From Algoriphagus sp. Y33 (GTDB lineage: Bacteria > Bacteroidota > Bacteroidia > Cytophagales > Cyclobacteriaceae), in the NCBI RefSeq assembly GCF_014838715.1, contig NZ_CP061947.1, positions 2,790,001-2,854,000 on the forward strand: a stretch of DNA of 64,000 bases, written 5' to 3'. Below are positions 18,501-26,345 of the stretch, piece after piece. Position 1 is the stretch's first letter. Every line of letters begins with the position of its first letter. The position numbers and the translations under genes are program-made. The notes beneath the pieces are model-generated. The model was not told the origin of the DNA. It saw only the letters and a program-made list of their open reading frames with translations, and made no database searches.

Positions 18501-19599
18501 AGATTTACGGTATCATTTAGCACTACATCTGGCTCCGAAAATTGGATCTGGAATATTCAAAGCCATTATTGCCTATTCAGGATCTGCGTATAATTTTTTT
18601 AAGCTTCCTAAAGGTAAAGTAGCCAAGACACCAAAAGTCGGAGAGAAATTACTTGCACTTCGGAATCAAGAATCAGAATTGCTTCGAAAAGCAGACGAGC
18701 TAATCAATGTCTGCGAAAAAGAACATTTTCAAATACTGACTTCACTCCACCCGGATTTCCCCCTGCGATTCAACATGCAGGAAGACAGCCCTGTGGTAAT
18801 TTTCACTCAGGGAAAAAACAAATTGAACCTTGACCGTACAGTAGGGATTGTAGGAACCCGAAGTGCCACTACTTATGGAAAATCCGTAACCCGAAAGATA
18901 ATAGAAGACCTAGCCATCTATCAACCTGCAATTATTTCCGGGTTAGCCTATGGCATAGACATAGAAGCACACAGGGCAGCCTTAGCCTGCGGGCTGCCCA
19001 CTATTGCGGTGATGGGATCGCCTATTGGCCGTATTTATCCGGCTGTACATAAGAAAACAGCCGAATCAATCATGGAAACGGGAGCCCTGATAAGTGAATA
19101 TCCACCTGAAAGTACGATGGTACCCGGGAATTTCCCTGCACGAAATAGAATCATAGCCAGTCTGTCGGATGCTTTAATCGTGGTGGAAGCTGCTGAAAAA
19201 GGAGGTGCATTGATTACCGCTGAAATAGCCTACAGTTACGATAAAGATGTATTTGCCGTACCTGGCAATCTACAATCCCAATACAGTGAAGGGTGCAATT
19301 TGCTCATCAAGAAAATGAAGGCAAATATTTACACCGGCCCAAACGACGTAGCTGAAGCACTTTTTTGGAGTAAACCCGGAGAAACAAAAGTGATAAGACC
19401 AGGAGTTGATCTAAACAATCGAGACAACGAAGATCAGGCTATACTTCGGATTCTGATGGAAAAAGATGAAGTAGAGGTTGATTCGTTAAGTATCGCCACA
19501 GAGATCCCCCTCGGACTGCTTTCCTCTAAACTGCTGGCATTGGAGTTTGAAGGAATAATAAAATCACTTCCGGGAAAAAAATATAAACTTCTTGTCTAG
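18472..19599 (+). CDS. dprA: DNA-processing protein DprA
   Basis: A 375-residue protein that loads RecA on incoming single-stranded DNA during natural transformation. The Rossmann-like core shows VGIVGTRSATTYGK, SGLAYGIDIEAHRAAL, AVMGSPIGRIYPAVHKK, EYPPE, FPARNRIIASLSDALIVVEA and KGGALITAEIA. A C-terminal winged-helix-like region (about 310-372, DQAILRILMEKDEVEVDSL) follows. The ATG at 18472 overlaps the MerR gene by 29 bases; a second in-frame ATG at 18481 shortens it by three residues. It ends eight bases from the convergent HMG-CoA lyase gene. Confidence 0.93.
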   Translation: MNSMQNQAHEDLRYHLALHLAPKIGSGIFKAIIAYSGSAYNFFKLPKGKVAKTPKVGEKLLALRNQESELLRKADELINVCEKEHFQILTSLHPDFPLRFNMQEDSPVVIFTQGKNKLNLDRTVGIVGTRSATTYGKSVTRKIIEDLAIYQPAIISGLAYGIDIEAHRAALACGLPTIAVMGSPIGRIYPAVHKKTAESIMETGALISEYPPESTMVPGNFPARNRIIASLSDALIVVEAAEKGGALITAEIAYSYDKDVFAVPGNLQSQYSEGCNLLIKKMKANIYTGPNDVAEALFWSKPGETKVIRPGVDLNNRDNEDQAILRILMEKDEVEVDSLSIATEIPLGLLSSKLLALEFEGIIKSLPGKKYKLLV

Positions 19600-19607
19600 C
19601 AACTTTA

Positions 19608-20465
19608 TTATTCTACGGGATTAAACACAAAATCCGCAAGCTTCATAGCCTCAGCAAACTCAGCTTTATTTAGTTTCAAATTAAATCCAGAAGACTCCAG
19701 GGTTTCAATCATCACCTCAGTGGCTATATTGCCTACCAGTTCATCATCTGCCATTGGGCAACCGCCAAATCCTTTAAGTGCTCCGTCAAATCTTCTGCAA
19801 CCTACTTTTACCCCTGCCCTCACCTTTTCAGCGACTTCGGAAGGTCTACTATGAAGATGTGCGCCAAACTCTATATGTGGAAAGGCAGAGATCTGTAAGC
19901 TCAGCAAACTCCCAATCAGCTCGGCGTCTGCCGCTCCAATAGTATCTGATAACGAGATTATTTTAACACCCAACCGGTCAAGTTTCTCAACAAATCCAGC
20001 TACTAATTCCGGTGAATAGGGATCTCCATAGGGATTACCGAAGCCCATGCTCAGATAAGTGACCAATGTTTTTCCATTTACTTCACAAAGATTCTGAATC
20101 TCTTCCACCATCAGCAATGCATGGGCAATACCCGCATTAGTGTTTCTCTTCTGAAAAGTCTCGGACACAGAAAGCGGAAAACCCAAGTAATCAATCTCGG
20201 GGAAATCCATCGCATCATTAGCTCCACGCACATTGGCTACTATCGCCAACAGCTTACTTTTGGAATGATGCAAATCCAATAAACTGAGAACTTCAGCGGT
20301 ATCACGCATTTGGGGAATAGTCTTCGGGCTCACAAAACTTCCAAAATCAATTGTATCAAAGCCAACTTCCAGCAGTTGATTGATGTATGCGGCTTTGATT
20401 GCGGTATCAATAAACTCCGGAATTCCCTGCATTGCATCCCTCGGACATTCTATCAATTTAATCAT
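19608..20465 (-). CDS. Hydroxymethylglutaryl-CoA lyase
   Basis: A 285-residue TIM-barrel enzyme of the HMG-CoA lyase/DRE metallolyase family, splitting HMG-CoA into acetoacetate and acetyl-CoA in leucine or ketone-body breakdown. I start it at the ATG at 20465 so that it opens with IKLIECPRDAMQG, the family's first strand with the catalytic Arg-Asp. DFGSFVSPKTIPQM and a metal-binding HLHSRP follow, and the catalytic Cys is in GGCPMADDELVGN. The motifs deviate from the textbook forms (ECPRDAMQ for EVGPRDGLQ, GGCPMADDELVGN for GGCPYAxGASGN), so another acyl-CoA lyase specificity is possible. Convergent with dprA. Confidence 0.85.
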   Translation of the reverse strand: MIKLIECPRDAMQGIPEFIDTAIKAAYINQLLEVGFDTIDFGSFVSPKTIPQMRDTAEVLSLLDLHHSKSKLLAIVANVRGANDAMDFPEIDYLGFPLSVSETFQKRNTNAGIAHALLMVEEIQNLCEVNGKTLVTYLSMGFGNPYGDPYSPELVAGFVEKLDRLGVKIISLSDTIGAADAELIGSLLSLQISAFPHIEFGAHLHSRPSEVAEKVRAGVKVGCRRFDGALKGFGGCPMADDELVGNIATEVMIETLESSGFNLKLNKAEFAEAMKLADFVFNPVE

Positions 20466-20799
20466 GTCACAAGTTACCAAAGATCATTTACTCACACACA
20501 GATATTGAAGACTAAACACGTTCCCTTTTAGCCAAATCATCTCAACTTACACGGCCCAAACCTCTACTGCCTTGTGCCCTAATGAACAGCTTGTGGAAAT
20601 ATTGGGTAACAATTATACCAACCCGGGGAATATACTATACCCGAAAATAGTGGAGAAACTCATCAGAAATAGTGGCTACAGGCAATAAAAGCATATTGAA
20701 GCCACCTGCTGTGTGAAAACGACAGCTTGGAAAGAGTATTGCATGGGATAAGTAAGAAATAACCATCAAAACCTTTTTGAAACTAAACCAATCTAAAAA
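20466..20799. other. Intergenic region with a short protein-like open frame
   Basis: No confident gene lies here. A frame open from about 20506 to 20688 on the plus strand reads as plausible protein (for example LVEILGNNYTNPGN and YPKIVEKLIRNSGYRQ) but has only a TTG (20572) as a possible start and no recognised relative. It may be a gene remnant. Confidence 0.35.
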
Positions 20800-21321
20800 A
20801 TGAAAACTAAAGTAACTTTAATTATCGGAGCAGCAGTAGTCGCAATGTATTCTTGTGATACCAAAAACTACACAGAAGAAGATAGAATACAGGTAACTGA
20901 AAATCTGAAGAATTATGTGGACAGCGTAGAAAGTGCTGTTAAAATCGTTCCTGTTCACAACTGGAGTGTAATTGAGGAACGATACGATAGTTTGGATTCC
21001 AGAGCTGAGAAAGTTTACAATGACTTGAAAGTGGAGGATGAAAATCTTGAGATGATTGAAGAGCGCTATGAGACTGTCGTTAAGAACGCCAAGGCAGAAT
21101 CCGAGAATTTTGAACGGACAGCAAAAATGCACATGGATAATGTAGAATCCTGGTGGGACAAAACTACAGCTAACGTAGAAAAGGGTGCAAAAAACACCTC
21201 TGAAGACATCGAAGAGGCTACCCAAGAAAGTCTTACTTGGCTGGAAAAAAACTTCGATAAGCTGGGAGATGAATCCAAAAAGAAATATGAAGAAATCACA
21301 AAAGAGCTTCACAAAGATTAG
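20800..21321 (+). CDS. Putative lipoprotein with long coiled coil
   Basis: A 173-residue exported protein of unknown function. The signal peptide ends at Cys19 (AMYSC), predicting lipid attachment. The rest is strongly charged and helical, with heptad-like patterns from about residue 40 to 170 (SLDSRAEKVYNDL, EEATQESLTWLEKNFDKLG). It has no catalytic signature. It is flanked by the fragmentary region upstream and a strong bidirectional terminator downstream, so it is a single-gene unit. Confidence 0.75.
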   Translation: MKTKVTLIIGAAVVAMYSCDTKNYTEEDRIQVTENLKNYVDSVESAVKIVPVHNWSVIEERYDSLDSRAEKVYNDLKVEDENLEMIEERYETVVKNAKAESENFERTAKMHMDNVESWWDKTTANVEKGAKNTSEDIEEATQESLTWLEKNFDKLGDESKKKYEEITKELHKD

Positions 21322-21513
21322 ATTAAGCTAAGAAAATATGATTGCAATGATGCTAATGCTAGTAGTCATATTTTCTTTGTTTTACTGAATAGAATATTGA
21401 CAGGCGGGGATGACGGCAGACTTTAATAGTGCCTGCGCTAGCGTTTTACCGAGATTTCTGCTGATATGGTTTTATACCGTAGAGAAGCCGATATCCATTA
21501 AGACAGTCATTTA

Positions 21514-21566
21514 ATCAATAAAAAAAAAGCCTTCCGTAATAAATACGGAAGGCTTTTTTATTGATT
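21514..21566. terminator. Strong bidirectional terminator
   Basis: A long near-perfect inverted repeat centred on a 4-base loop: AAAAAGCCTTCCGTA on the left and its complement TACGGAAGGCTTTTT on the right, embedded in ATCAATAA/TTATTGAT flanks. The A and T runs serve both strands, ending the lipoprotein gene (plus) and the histone H1-like gene (minus). Confidence 0.9.
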
Positions 21567-21584
21567 AAAATTGGCTAAGGAAAA

Positions 21585-21764
21585 TTATTTAGCCTCATTT
21601 TTCTTTGCTGTAACTTCAGCTCTGATTTCCTGTGCAAGATTTTTGATGGCTTGCATACCTGTTCTCACTCTAGTACCAGCTGCTTTGTTACCGTTTTCGT
21701 AGAATTTTGCAAAGTCTGCTTCTAAAGAATCGACCAAATCTTTAACTTCTTGGTGTCTGCTCAT
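21585..21764 (-). CDS. Histone H1-like small basic protein
   Basis: A 59-residue protein, shorter than usual gene-finder cut-offs. It reads MSRHQEVKDLVDSL at the start, NGNKAAGTRVRTGMQAIKNLAQ in the middle and ends AEVTAKKNEAK. The GNKAAGTRVRxGMQ core is typical of the small Bacteroidota proteins annotated as histone H1 (Hc1-like), thought to be nucleoid-associated. Unlike chlamydial Hc1 it lacks a long Lys/Ala tail. The gene stands alone, ending at the shared bidirectional terminator. DNA binding is family inference. Confidence 0.88.
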   Translation of the reverse strand: MSRHQEVKDLVDSLEADFAKFYENGNKAAGTRVRTGMQAIKNLAQEIRAEVTAKKNEAK

Positions 21765-22009
21765 AATCGTTTTATTGGTTGGTTATAAATTATACTTGAG
21801 TACAATAAACATCATTTATAGTGCCATTAGAAGTCTTTTGGCGTTTATTTTTAATTTTTAGTGCAGAAAAATGATGTTTTCATCAAAATGCTCGTTTTAT
21901 TAAATTTTTAGCAACATTTCCCTCCAAAAATTGATTTTAAAATTCTGCCAAAACGCTTCTACTCTCCCCAAATTGGCTTATTGATTGCCCAGAAAAGATT
22001 CCTCTTCAT

Positions 22010-23110
22010 TTAAATCATAACTTTTTCGCCTTTGTCTGCAGATTCAAGTATTGCTTGAACTATACGAATGTCGCGAAGTCCTTCCTCCCCAGGTACTGCT
22101 TGTGGTTTTCCTTGGAGTATAGTTTGGGCATCGTTATCCATCTGCCATACCTGTTCCATCGGCTGCTGAAACGGGAAGTTAATTTCGCCTAAAGGACTAC
22201 TCCCCTTGTTGCCTGCATATGCTGAAAACGGTGCCATCTCAATAGTTCCTTGTTCACATGTGATATTCAGGAAGTTTATATTTTCTGCAAAGGAAGTCTT
22301 GATAGTGCCGATCACTCCTCCCGGAAATTCCAACTCAGCTTCTACAATCTCTCCTAGTCCATCTTTGTAAATATCAGGGCGTTCAGTCCATATTTTAGCC
22401 GAATTCACCGCTAGAGGTTCCATACCTGATCCCAGCCTAGCCCCTTGAATTGAATAAACCCCCATATCATAGATAACTCCTCCACCCATTTCTCGCTTTT
22501 GTTTCCAGTGATCAGTACGGTTTTCTCTGTACCCTGCTGCACAATCAAGTCCTGATACTTTCCCTAGGCTTTGCTCGGCTACAATTTTCTGAAACGCCTG
22601 CGTGTTTGGCTCATGCTGGCACCTGTAACCAATAGATAGAGAAACATTTGCTGCCTTGCAGGCATCAATCATAGCTTGGCACTCCCCGACCGTCATTGCC
22701 ATAGGCTTCTCACACCAGACATGCTTTCCGGCTTTAGCGGCCCGAATCACATATTCCTTATGCATAGAAGGAGGCAAAACTATATATATCACATCTATGT
22801 TCGGATTCTCGGCTATAGAATCGAATGTGTCATAATTGTAAATATTCTCCTGAGGGATTTTATACTTAGTTTTCCATACCGCTGCCTTGGAAGGAGTTCC
22901 CGTCACTATTCCTGCCAAGTAACAATTTTCTGTTTTCTCCAGTGCGGGAGCCAATAAGTCAGTACTGTAATATCCTAATCCAACCAGTGCCACCCCAAGC
23001 TTATCTTTGCGTAGCTTAGACGAGGCCAGCACACTAAAGGGAGATATCAGGCTTGCACCCGCTCCAAGAGCGATAGATTTCAAAGTGGTTCTTCTTGTGA
23101 TAACATTCAT
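22010..23110 (-). CDS. Gfo/Idh/MocA family oxidoreductase, exported
   Basis: A 366-residue NAD(P)-dependent sugar-type oxidoreductase. A twin-arginine-like signal (RRTTLKSIALGAGASLISP, residues 6-24) suggests folded export to the periplasm. The Rossmann fold begins at about residue 36 with LGVALVGLGYYSTDLLAPAL, and the family motif GKHVWCEKPMAMTVGECQAMIDAC (about 127-150) contains the catalytic-region EKP. The C-terminal alpha/beta domain includes GGGVIYDMGVYSIQGARLG. It diverges from the GlcG-like gene. Substrate unknown; exported members of the family often act on carbohydrates in glycan breakdown. Confidence 0.88.
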   Translation of the reverse strand: MNVITRRTTLKSIALGAGASLISPFSVLASSKLRKDKLGVALVGLGYYSTDLLAPALEKTENCYLAGIVTGTPSKAAVWKTKYKIPQENIYNYDTFDSIAENPNIDVIYIVLPPSMHKEYVIRAAKAGKHVWCEKPMAMTVGECQAMIDACKAANVSLSIGYRCQHEPNTQAFQKIVAEQSLGKVSGLDCAAGYRENRTDHWKQKREMGGGVIYDMGVYSIQGARLGSGMEPLAVNSAKIWTERPDIYKDGLGEIVEAELEFPGGVIGTIKTSFAENINFLNITCEQGTIEMAPFSAYAGNKGSSPLGEINFPFQQPMEQVWQMDNDAQTILQGKPQAVPGEEGLRDIRIVQAILESADKGEKVMI

Positions 23111-23229
23111 AGGTTTTAGGTTAAGGGTTTGATAATTTATACATCTATCAAGATACAGTTTTCATTTATACCTCCAAAAAAATATTAAATTCAACTGTGC
23201 AAATACACTCTTATCAAGATAACGTCAAC

Positions 23230-23688
23230 ATGAAAAAACTAGCAATTATTATTTTACTGCTTATCCCATTTTTCACCCAGGCTCAAAATCAGCTTCAACC
23301 CTACCTGACACTGGATGATGCGATCAGGATCTCTGATGCTGCACAAGCTAAATCCACGGCAGAAGGATGGAACATGGTAATAGTGGTACTGGATGCAGGT
23401 GGGCATATAATATCACTTCGCAAAATGGACGGAGTACAAATTGGGAGCATAGAGGTTGCCTTGGGCAAAGCGAAAACTTCCGTTTATTTCAAACGTCCTA
23501 CTAAAGCCTTTGAAGATATGATGAAAGGTGAAGGTGGATCGCGAATTGCCACCCTACCAAACGTCGTCGCAATTGAAGGCGGCCTGCCTATTTTCAAGGA
23601 TGGTATAATCGTAGGTGCGATCGGCATCTCCGGGGCCACTTCAGCTCAGGACGGAATTGTAGCTACTGCTGGACTGCAGGCATATTAA
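23230..23688 (+). CDS. GlcG/HbpS-family (DUF336) exported protein
   Basis: A 152-residue protein of the GlcG/HbpS fold, which binds haem or corrinoid-like ligands or accompanies glycolate enzymes in other bacteria. The ATG at 23230 is chosen because it starts a signal peptide (MKKLAIIILLLIP to TQAQ). The domain runs to the end: LDDAIRISDAAQAKSTAEGW, VVLDAGGHIISLRKMDG, GKAKTSVYFKRPT, GGLPIFKDGIIVGAIGISGA. It diverges from the Gfo/Idh/MocA oxidoreductase, with which it may share regulation. Confidence 0.85.
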   Translation: MKKLAIIILLLIPFFTQAQNQLQPYLTLDDAIRISDAAQAKSTAEGWNMVIVVLDAGGHIISLRKMDGVQIGSIEVALGKAKTSVYFKRPTKAFEDMMKGEGGSRIATLPNVVAIEGGLPIFKDGIIVGAIGISGATSAQDGIVATAGLQAY

Positions 23689-23759
23689 TATAAAACTTAA
23701 AAGTTCAGAAATCCTCCATTATCTAAGGCTGACAATTTCTTACCCGTTCACCATTCTAA

Positions 23760-23975
23760 TCAGAAATAAATAGAATGGACTGTGATCTTGCAGCAATTCT
23801 TGCACAGCGTCACTTCCTTTCTAATAGTCAAGGCTTTCCTTATTGCTTCTTTTCCTGTATTATATGGCCCTAGGTAATCCCGTTCATAAGAATTGGGGAT
23901 ATGTTCGCAATCACGGTCGTGTATTTCATACAATCCCTTCTCATTTGGGTTGGAAGACAGGTAAAAGAATTTCAT
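23760..23975 (-). CDS. Small cysteine-containing hypothetical protein
   Basis: A 71-residue protein not recognised by name. It starts MKFFYLSSNPNEKGLYEIHDRDCEHIP and has a C-terminal CKNCC (CxxCC) plus an upstream DCEHIP, which could together bind a metal such as zinc; a similar layout is seen in small Bacteroidota proteins of unknown function. It looks real: good composition, a TACTTTTG promoter element 27-34 bases upstream and a perfect 18-base palindrome just behind it. No partner genes. Confidence 0.6.
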   Translation of the reverse strand: MKFFYLSSNPNEKGLYEIHDRDCEHIPNSYERDYLGPYNTGKEAIRKALTIRKEVTLCKNCCKITVHSIYF

Positions 23976-24300
23976 AAAATTAGGCTAATGAGTTAATAGC
24001 TCAAAAGTACCCATCTATGTCTGATGAAAACATACCCTATATAGGGTATTTTTAAGCCCTAAATCCAAATTCCTATCTACTTCCTATGATTTTACCCCCC
24101 TTTTCTGATTGATAAATAGCTGTTTGACTTATGAAACAGGTTTTATCAACACAAATTTCAGTTCATCCCCGGCACTACTGAAAAACAGCATTTTAACCTA
24201 AATCCCAGACATTGACAAATGTAACGTAGGGTAGCTAGCAGCAGCAAAAGTCAGATGGAATCACGCATTAGGTCCTGTATCAGCCTGTGATAAAATGACA
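23976..24300. other. Intergenic region between two small minus-strand genes
   Basis: Besides the promoter and palindrome listed separately, this 325-base stretch contains no recognisable gene or RNA. Confidence 0.5.
24002..24049 (-). promoter_or_regulatory. Promoter -7 element with upstream 18-bp palindrome
   Basis: On the minus strand a -7 element TACTTTTG (24002-24009) precedes the CxxCC-protein gene. A perfect palindrome ATACCCTAT/ATAGGGTAT (24032-24049) is centred about 42 bases upstream of the expected transcription start, the usual place for a dimeric activator. No good -33 box is present, which fits activator dependence. Confidence 0.45.
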
Positions 24301-24594
24301 CTACTGCATGTACCTAAGCAGCAACTCCCTCCATTCCTCCTCCAGGCTCAACTCCGGCCTGCTCTCACCTGATCTCCTATACCAATAATCGGCATTCCAA
24401 AGATCTCCTTCCTTTCTATGCAAATAAGCGTGGATTCTGGCAGCTTCCTTTCCTTCCAAGCTGTCCACCTGATCATGCGCTTTTACCCAATTTCCGTTCC
24501 CATCATACCAAAGTGCCTTCAGCATAGGGTTGTAATCGTTGATCTTAACTTCTGATTTCAGAAATTCTTCAATGGTTTTATCGTCTATCGCCAT
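24301..24594 (-). CDS. Conserved hypothetical protein
   Basis: A 97-residue acidic cytoplasmic protein without signal peptide or membrane segment. Notable parts are ALWYDGNGNWVKAHDQVDSLEG and LHRKEGDLWNADYWYRRSG, with many Trp and Tyr residues; this pattern is seen in a small family of uncharacterised bacterial proteins of about 100 residues. It diverges from the serine hydrolase gene with 133 bases between. Function unknown. Confidence 0.7.
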   Translation of the reverse strand: MAIDDKTIEEFLKSEVKINDYNPMLKALWYDGNGNWVKAHDQVDSLEGKEAARIHAYLHRKEGDLWNADYWYRRSGESRPELSLEEEWRELLLRYMQ

Positions 24595-24727
24595 TTTTTA
24601 TCTTTTTATCTTCCCAAAGAAAAGAAGCTCCTGTATAAATCCTTTACTCTTCCGTGACTTTTTTGCTACATTCCACGAGCCATGTTGGATTAAGCATAAT
24701 CGCTTTAATGCTTCAACTTACCCCCGT

Positions 24728-25663
24728 ATGACCATATATAGATCTTTGATTACTTTATTTTTGACTTTTACCTTGTCGATTGGGCTTTTGGCCCAGTCAG
24801 GAACTGATTACCATTTGGAAACCTCTATCCAAGAGTTGACGGAGTCCTTTCAAGGAAATATCGGGATTTACATTAAAAATCTAAAGACCGACGCTACTGT
24901 GGAAATCAATGCCGACACACTATTTCCCACTGCGAGCATTGTCAAAATCCCCATTCTCTTAGGCATCTTTGACAAAATAGAAAAAGGAGAACTGCACTAT
25001 AGAGAGCCTTTGGTTTATCGTGATTCTATCAAATATGGCGGCTCAGGCATCATGCAATTTTTCAAAGACTCTACGTTGACTGATTTAAGTACTTTGATTG
25101 CCCTGATGCTCAGCTACTCAGACAATACCACCTCTCTTTGGAATCAGGCACTTGCCGGCGGCGGCACTCAAATTAATAATGTAATGGATCAACTGGGATA
25201 CACTGAAACGCGGGTAAACAGCCGCACACCCGGGAGAGAACTCATCTGGGAAAAATATGGCTGGGGTCAGACTACTCCAAAGGAGATGGCTGATATTCTG
25301 GTACACCTAAACAACGGGGACTTAATCAGTCAGGCTGCCTCCGAACAGATGTATAGATTACTGTCCAATACTTTTTATACCGATTATGCTGTTTCGGGTA
25401 TCCCGCCGGGAATTAATGTAGCAAGTAAACAGGGAATGGTAAATGCATCCCGTTCTGAGGTGTTTTTGGTGAATTCCCCTGAGGGGAGTTATGTCTGCGC
25501 CATTTTCACCAAGAACAATGTAGATCAAAGCTGGGATTTTGACAATGAATCCTGGGTACTGACTAGAAAGATCTCCAATCTGATTTGGAATCATTTCAAC
25601 CCAAATCACCCCTATACGCAACCAGAAGGGATAGAAAAATACCTTGAAGGACTCGCATATTAA
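24728..25663 (+). CDS. Exported serine hydrolase of the class A beta-lactamase fold
   Basis: From the ATG at 24728 (start of signal peptide MTIYRSLITLFL to LLAQ) this is a 311-residue periplasmic protein. Longer in-frame starts upstream would destroy the signal. The penicillin-recognising motifs are present: S70-I-V-K73 (SxxK), S131-D-N133 (SDN) and K234-Q-G236 in place of KTG. The general-base Glu of class A enzymes (ExxLN) is not evident around RTPGRELIWEKYG. Hydrolysis of beta-lactams is therefore doubtful, and it may be a D,D-peptidase or esterase-like relative. It stands alone. Confidence 0.82.
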   Translation: MTIYRSLITLFLTFTLSIGLLAQSGTDYHLETSIQELTESFQGNIGIYIKNLKTDATVEINADTLFPTASIVKIPILLGIFDKIEKGELHYREPLVYRDSIKYGGSGIMQFFKDSTLTDLSTLIALMLSYSDNTTSLWNQALAGGGTQINNVMDQLGYTETRVNSRTPGRELIWEKYGWGQTTPKEMADILVHLNNGDLISQAASEQMYRLLSNTFYTDYAVSGIPPGINVASKQGMVNASRSEVFLVNSPEGSYVCAIFTKNNVDQSWDFDNESWVLTRKISNLIWNHFNPNHPYTQPEGIEKYLEGLAY

Positions 25664-26345
25664 AGCCAGGAAAATCGCCCTTGCTCTAAAGCTCTTCAAG
25701 AGCTCGCCAAGAAGAGGTCATAAACCAACAAAATAAGCGTGCTTACCGTCAAAAAGATTAATCCTTAAAGCCTTTTTTTATTAAAATTATATGTTTAGGT
25801 ATGTTTGTTTAGTGACTGTACATTTAGGATGACGCTAACTAAAAAAGCTGACCTCACATGGCTTTGATTGGCTACACTGGGCGCATATTCCTCGTCTAGA
25901 CCTTCTTATAAAATTCCTGACAGCTTAATTCAACGTAATTTAGAGTAATTTGATTTTGAGACTATTTATAACTATTTGACCGCAGGTATCTTCCTACAAT
26001 CGATATAAAGTTCTGACATTTAACTATTTACAAATAACTAGAATCGTAAGTCTAAGTTCAATAATACTCATTTGATTCTCAGAGCACTGCAGCTTTAAAC
26101 AGATGGGATTTTTAAAAAATATAATCGGTTTGGACAATCCTTTCATTTTTTCTTTTTGCCAAATTTCAATAAATCTTAAGCATTCTAACAATAGGCTTAA
26201 ACTAAACGATGATTTTGTTGCACAATCGTCAATAAATTCTTCAAAAACAGGAATTTAAGCTATTATAATCTGCAATTGGTCGGTAAATGAGAAGTTATAT
26301 ATTTGCTCAATTAACAAACCCAAAATTAACAGTAAGATACACCTT
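25664..26345. other. Long AT-rich intergenic region before the pyrophosphatase gene
   Basis: A 682-base stretch in which I recognise no gene or structured RNA. It contains a tight 15-base palindrome (AGCTCTTCAAGAGCT, 25690-25704) shortly after the serine hydrolase gene and the predicted hppA promoter at its end. Confidence 0.5.
26275..26305 (+). promoter_or_regulatory. Predicted promoter of the membrane pyrophosphatase gene
   Basis: A -33-like ATTG (26275-26278) and a perfect -7 element TATATTTG (26298-26305) with 19 bases between them match the Bacteroidota consensus. The start site would be near 26310, giving a leader of about 35 bases. Confidence 0.6.

Noticed and set aside
22010..23688. 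Gfo/Idh/MocA oxidoreductase and GlcG-like gene as a glycolate-oxidation operon
   Set aside because: The genes diverge and no glycolate oxidase subunits are present.
25690..25704. 15-base palindrome AGCTCTTCAAGAGCT after the serine hydrolase gene
   Set aside because: The loop is too small for an RNA hairpin, there is no T run, and it is in no clear position relative to a promoter.
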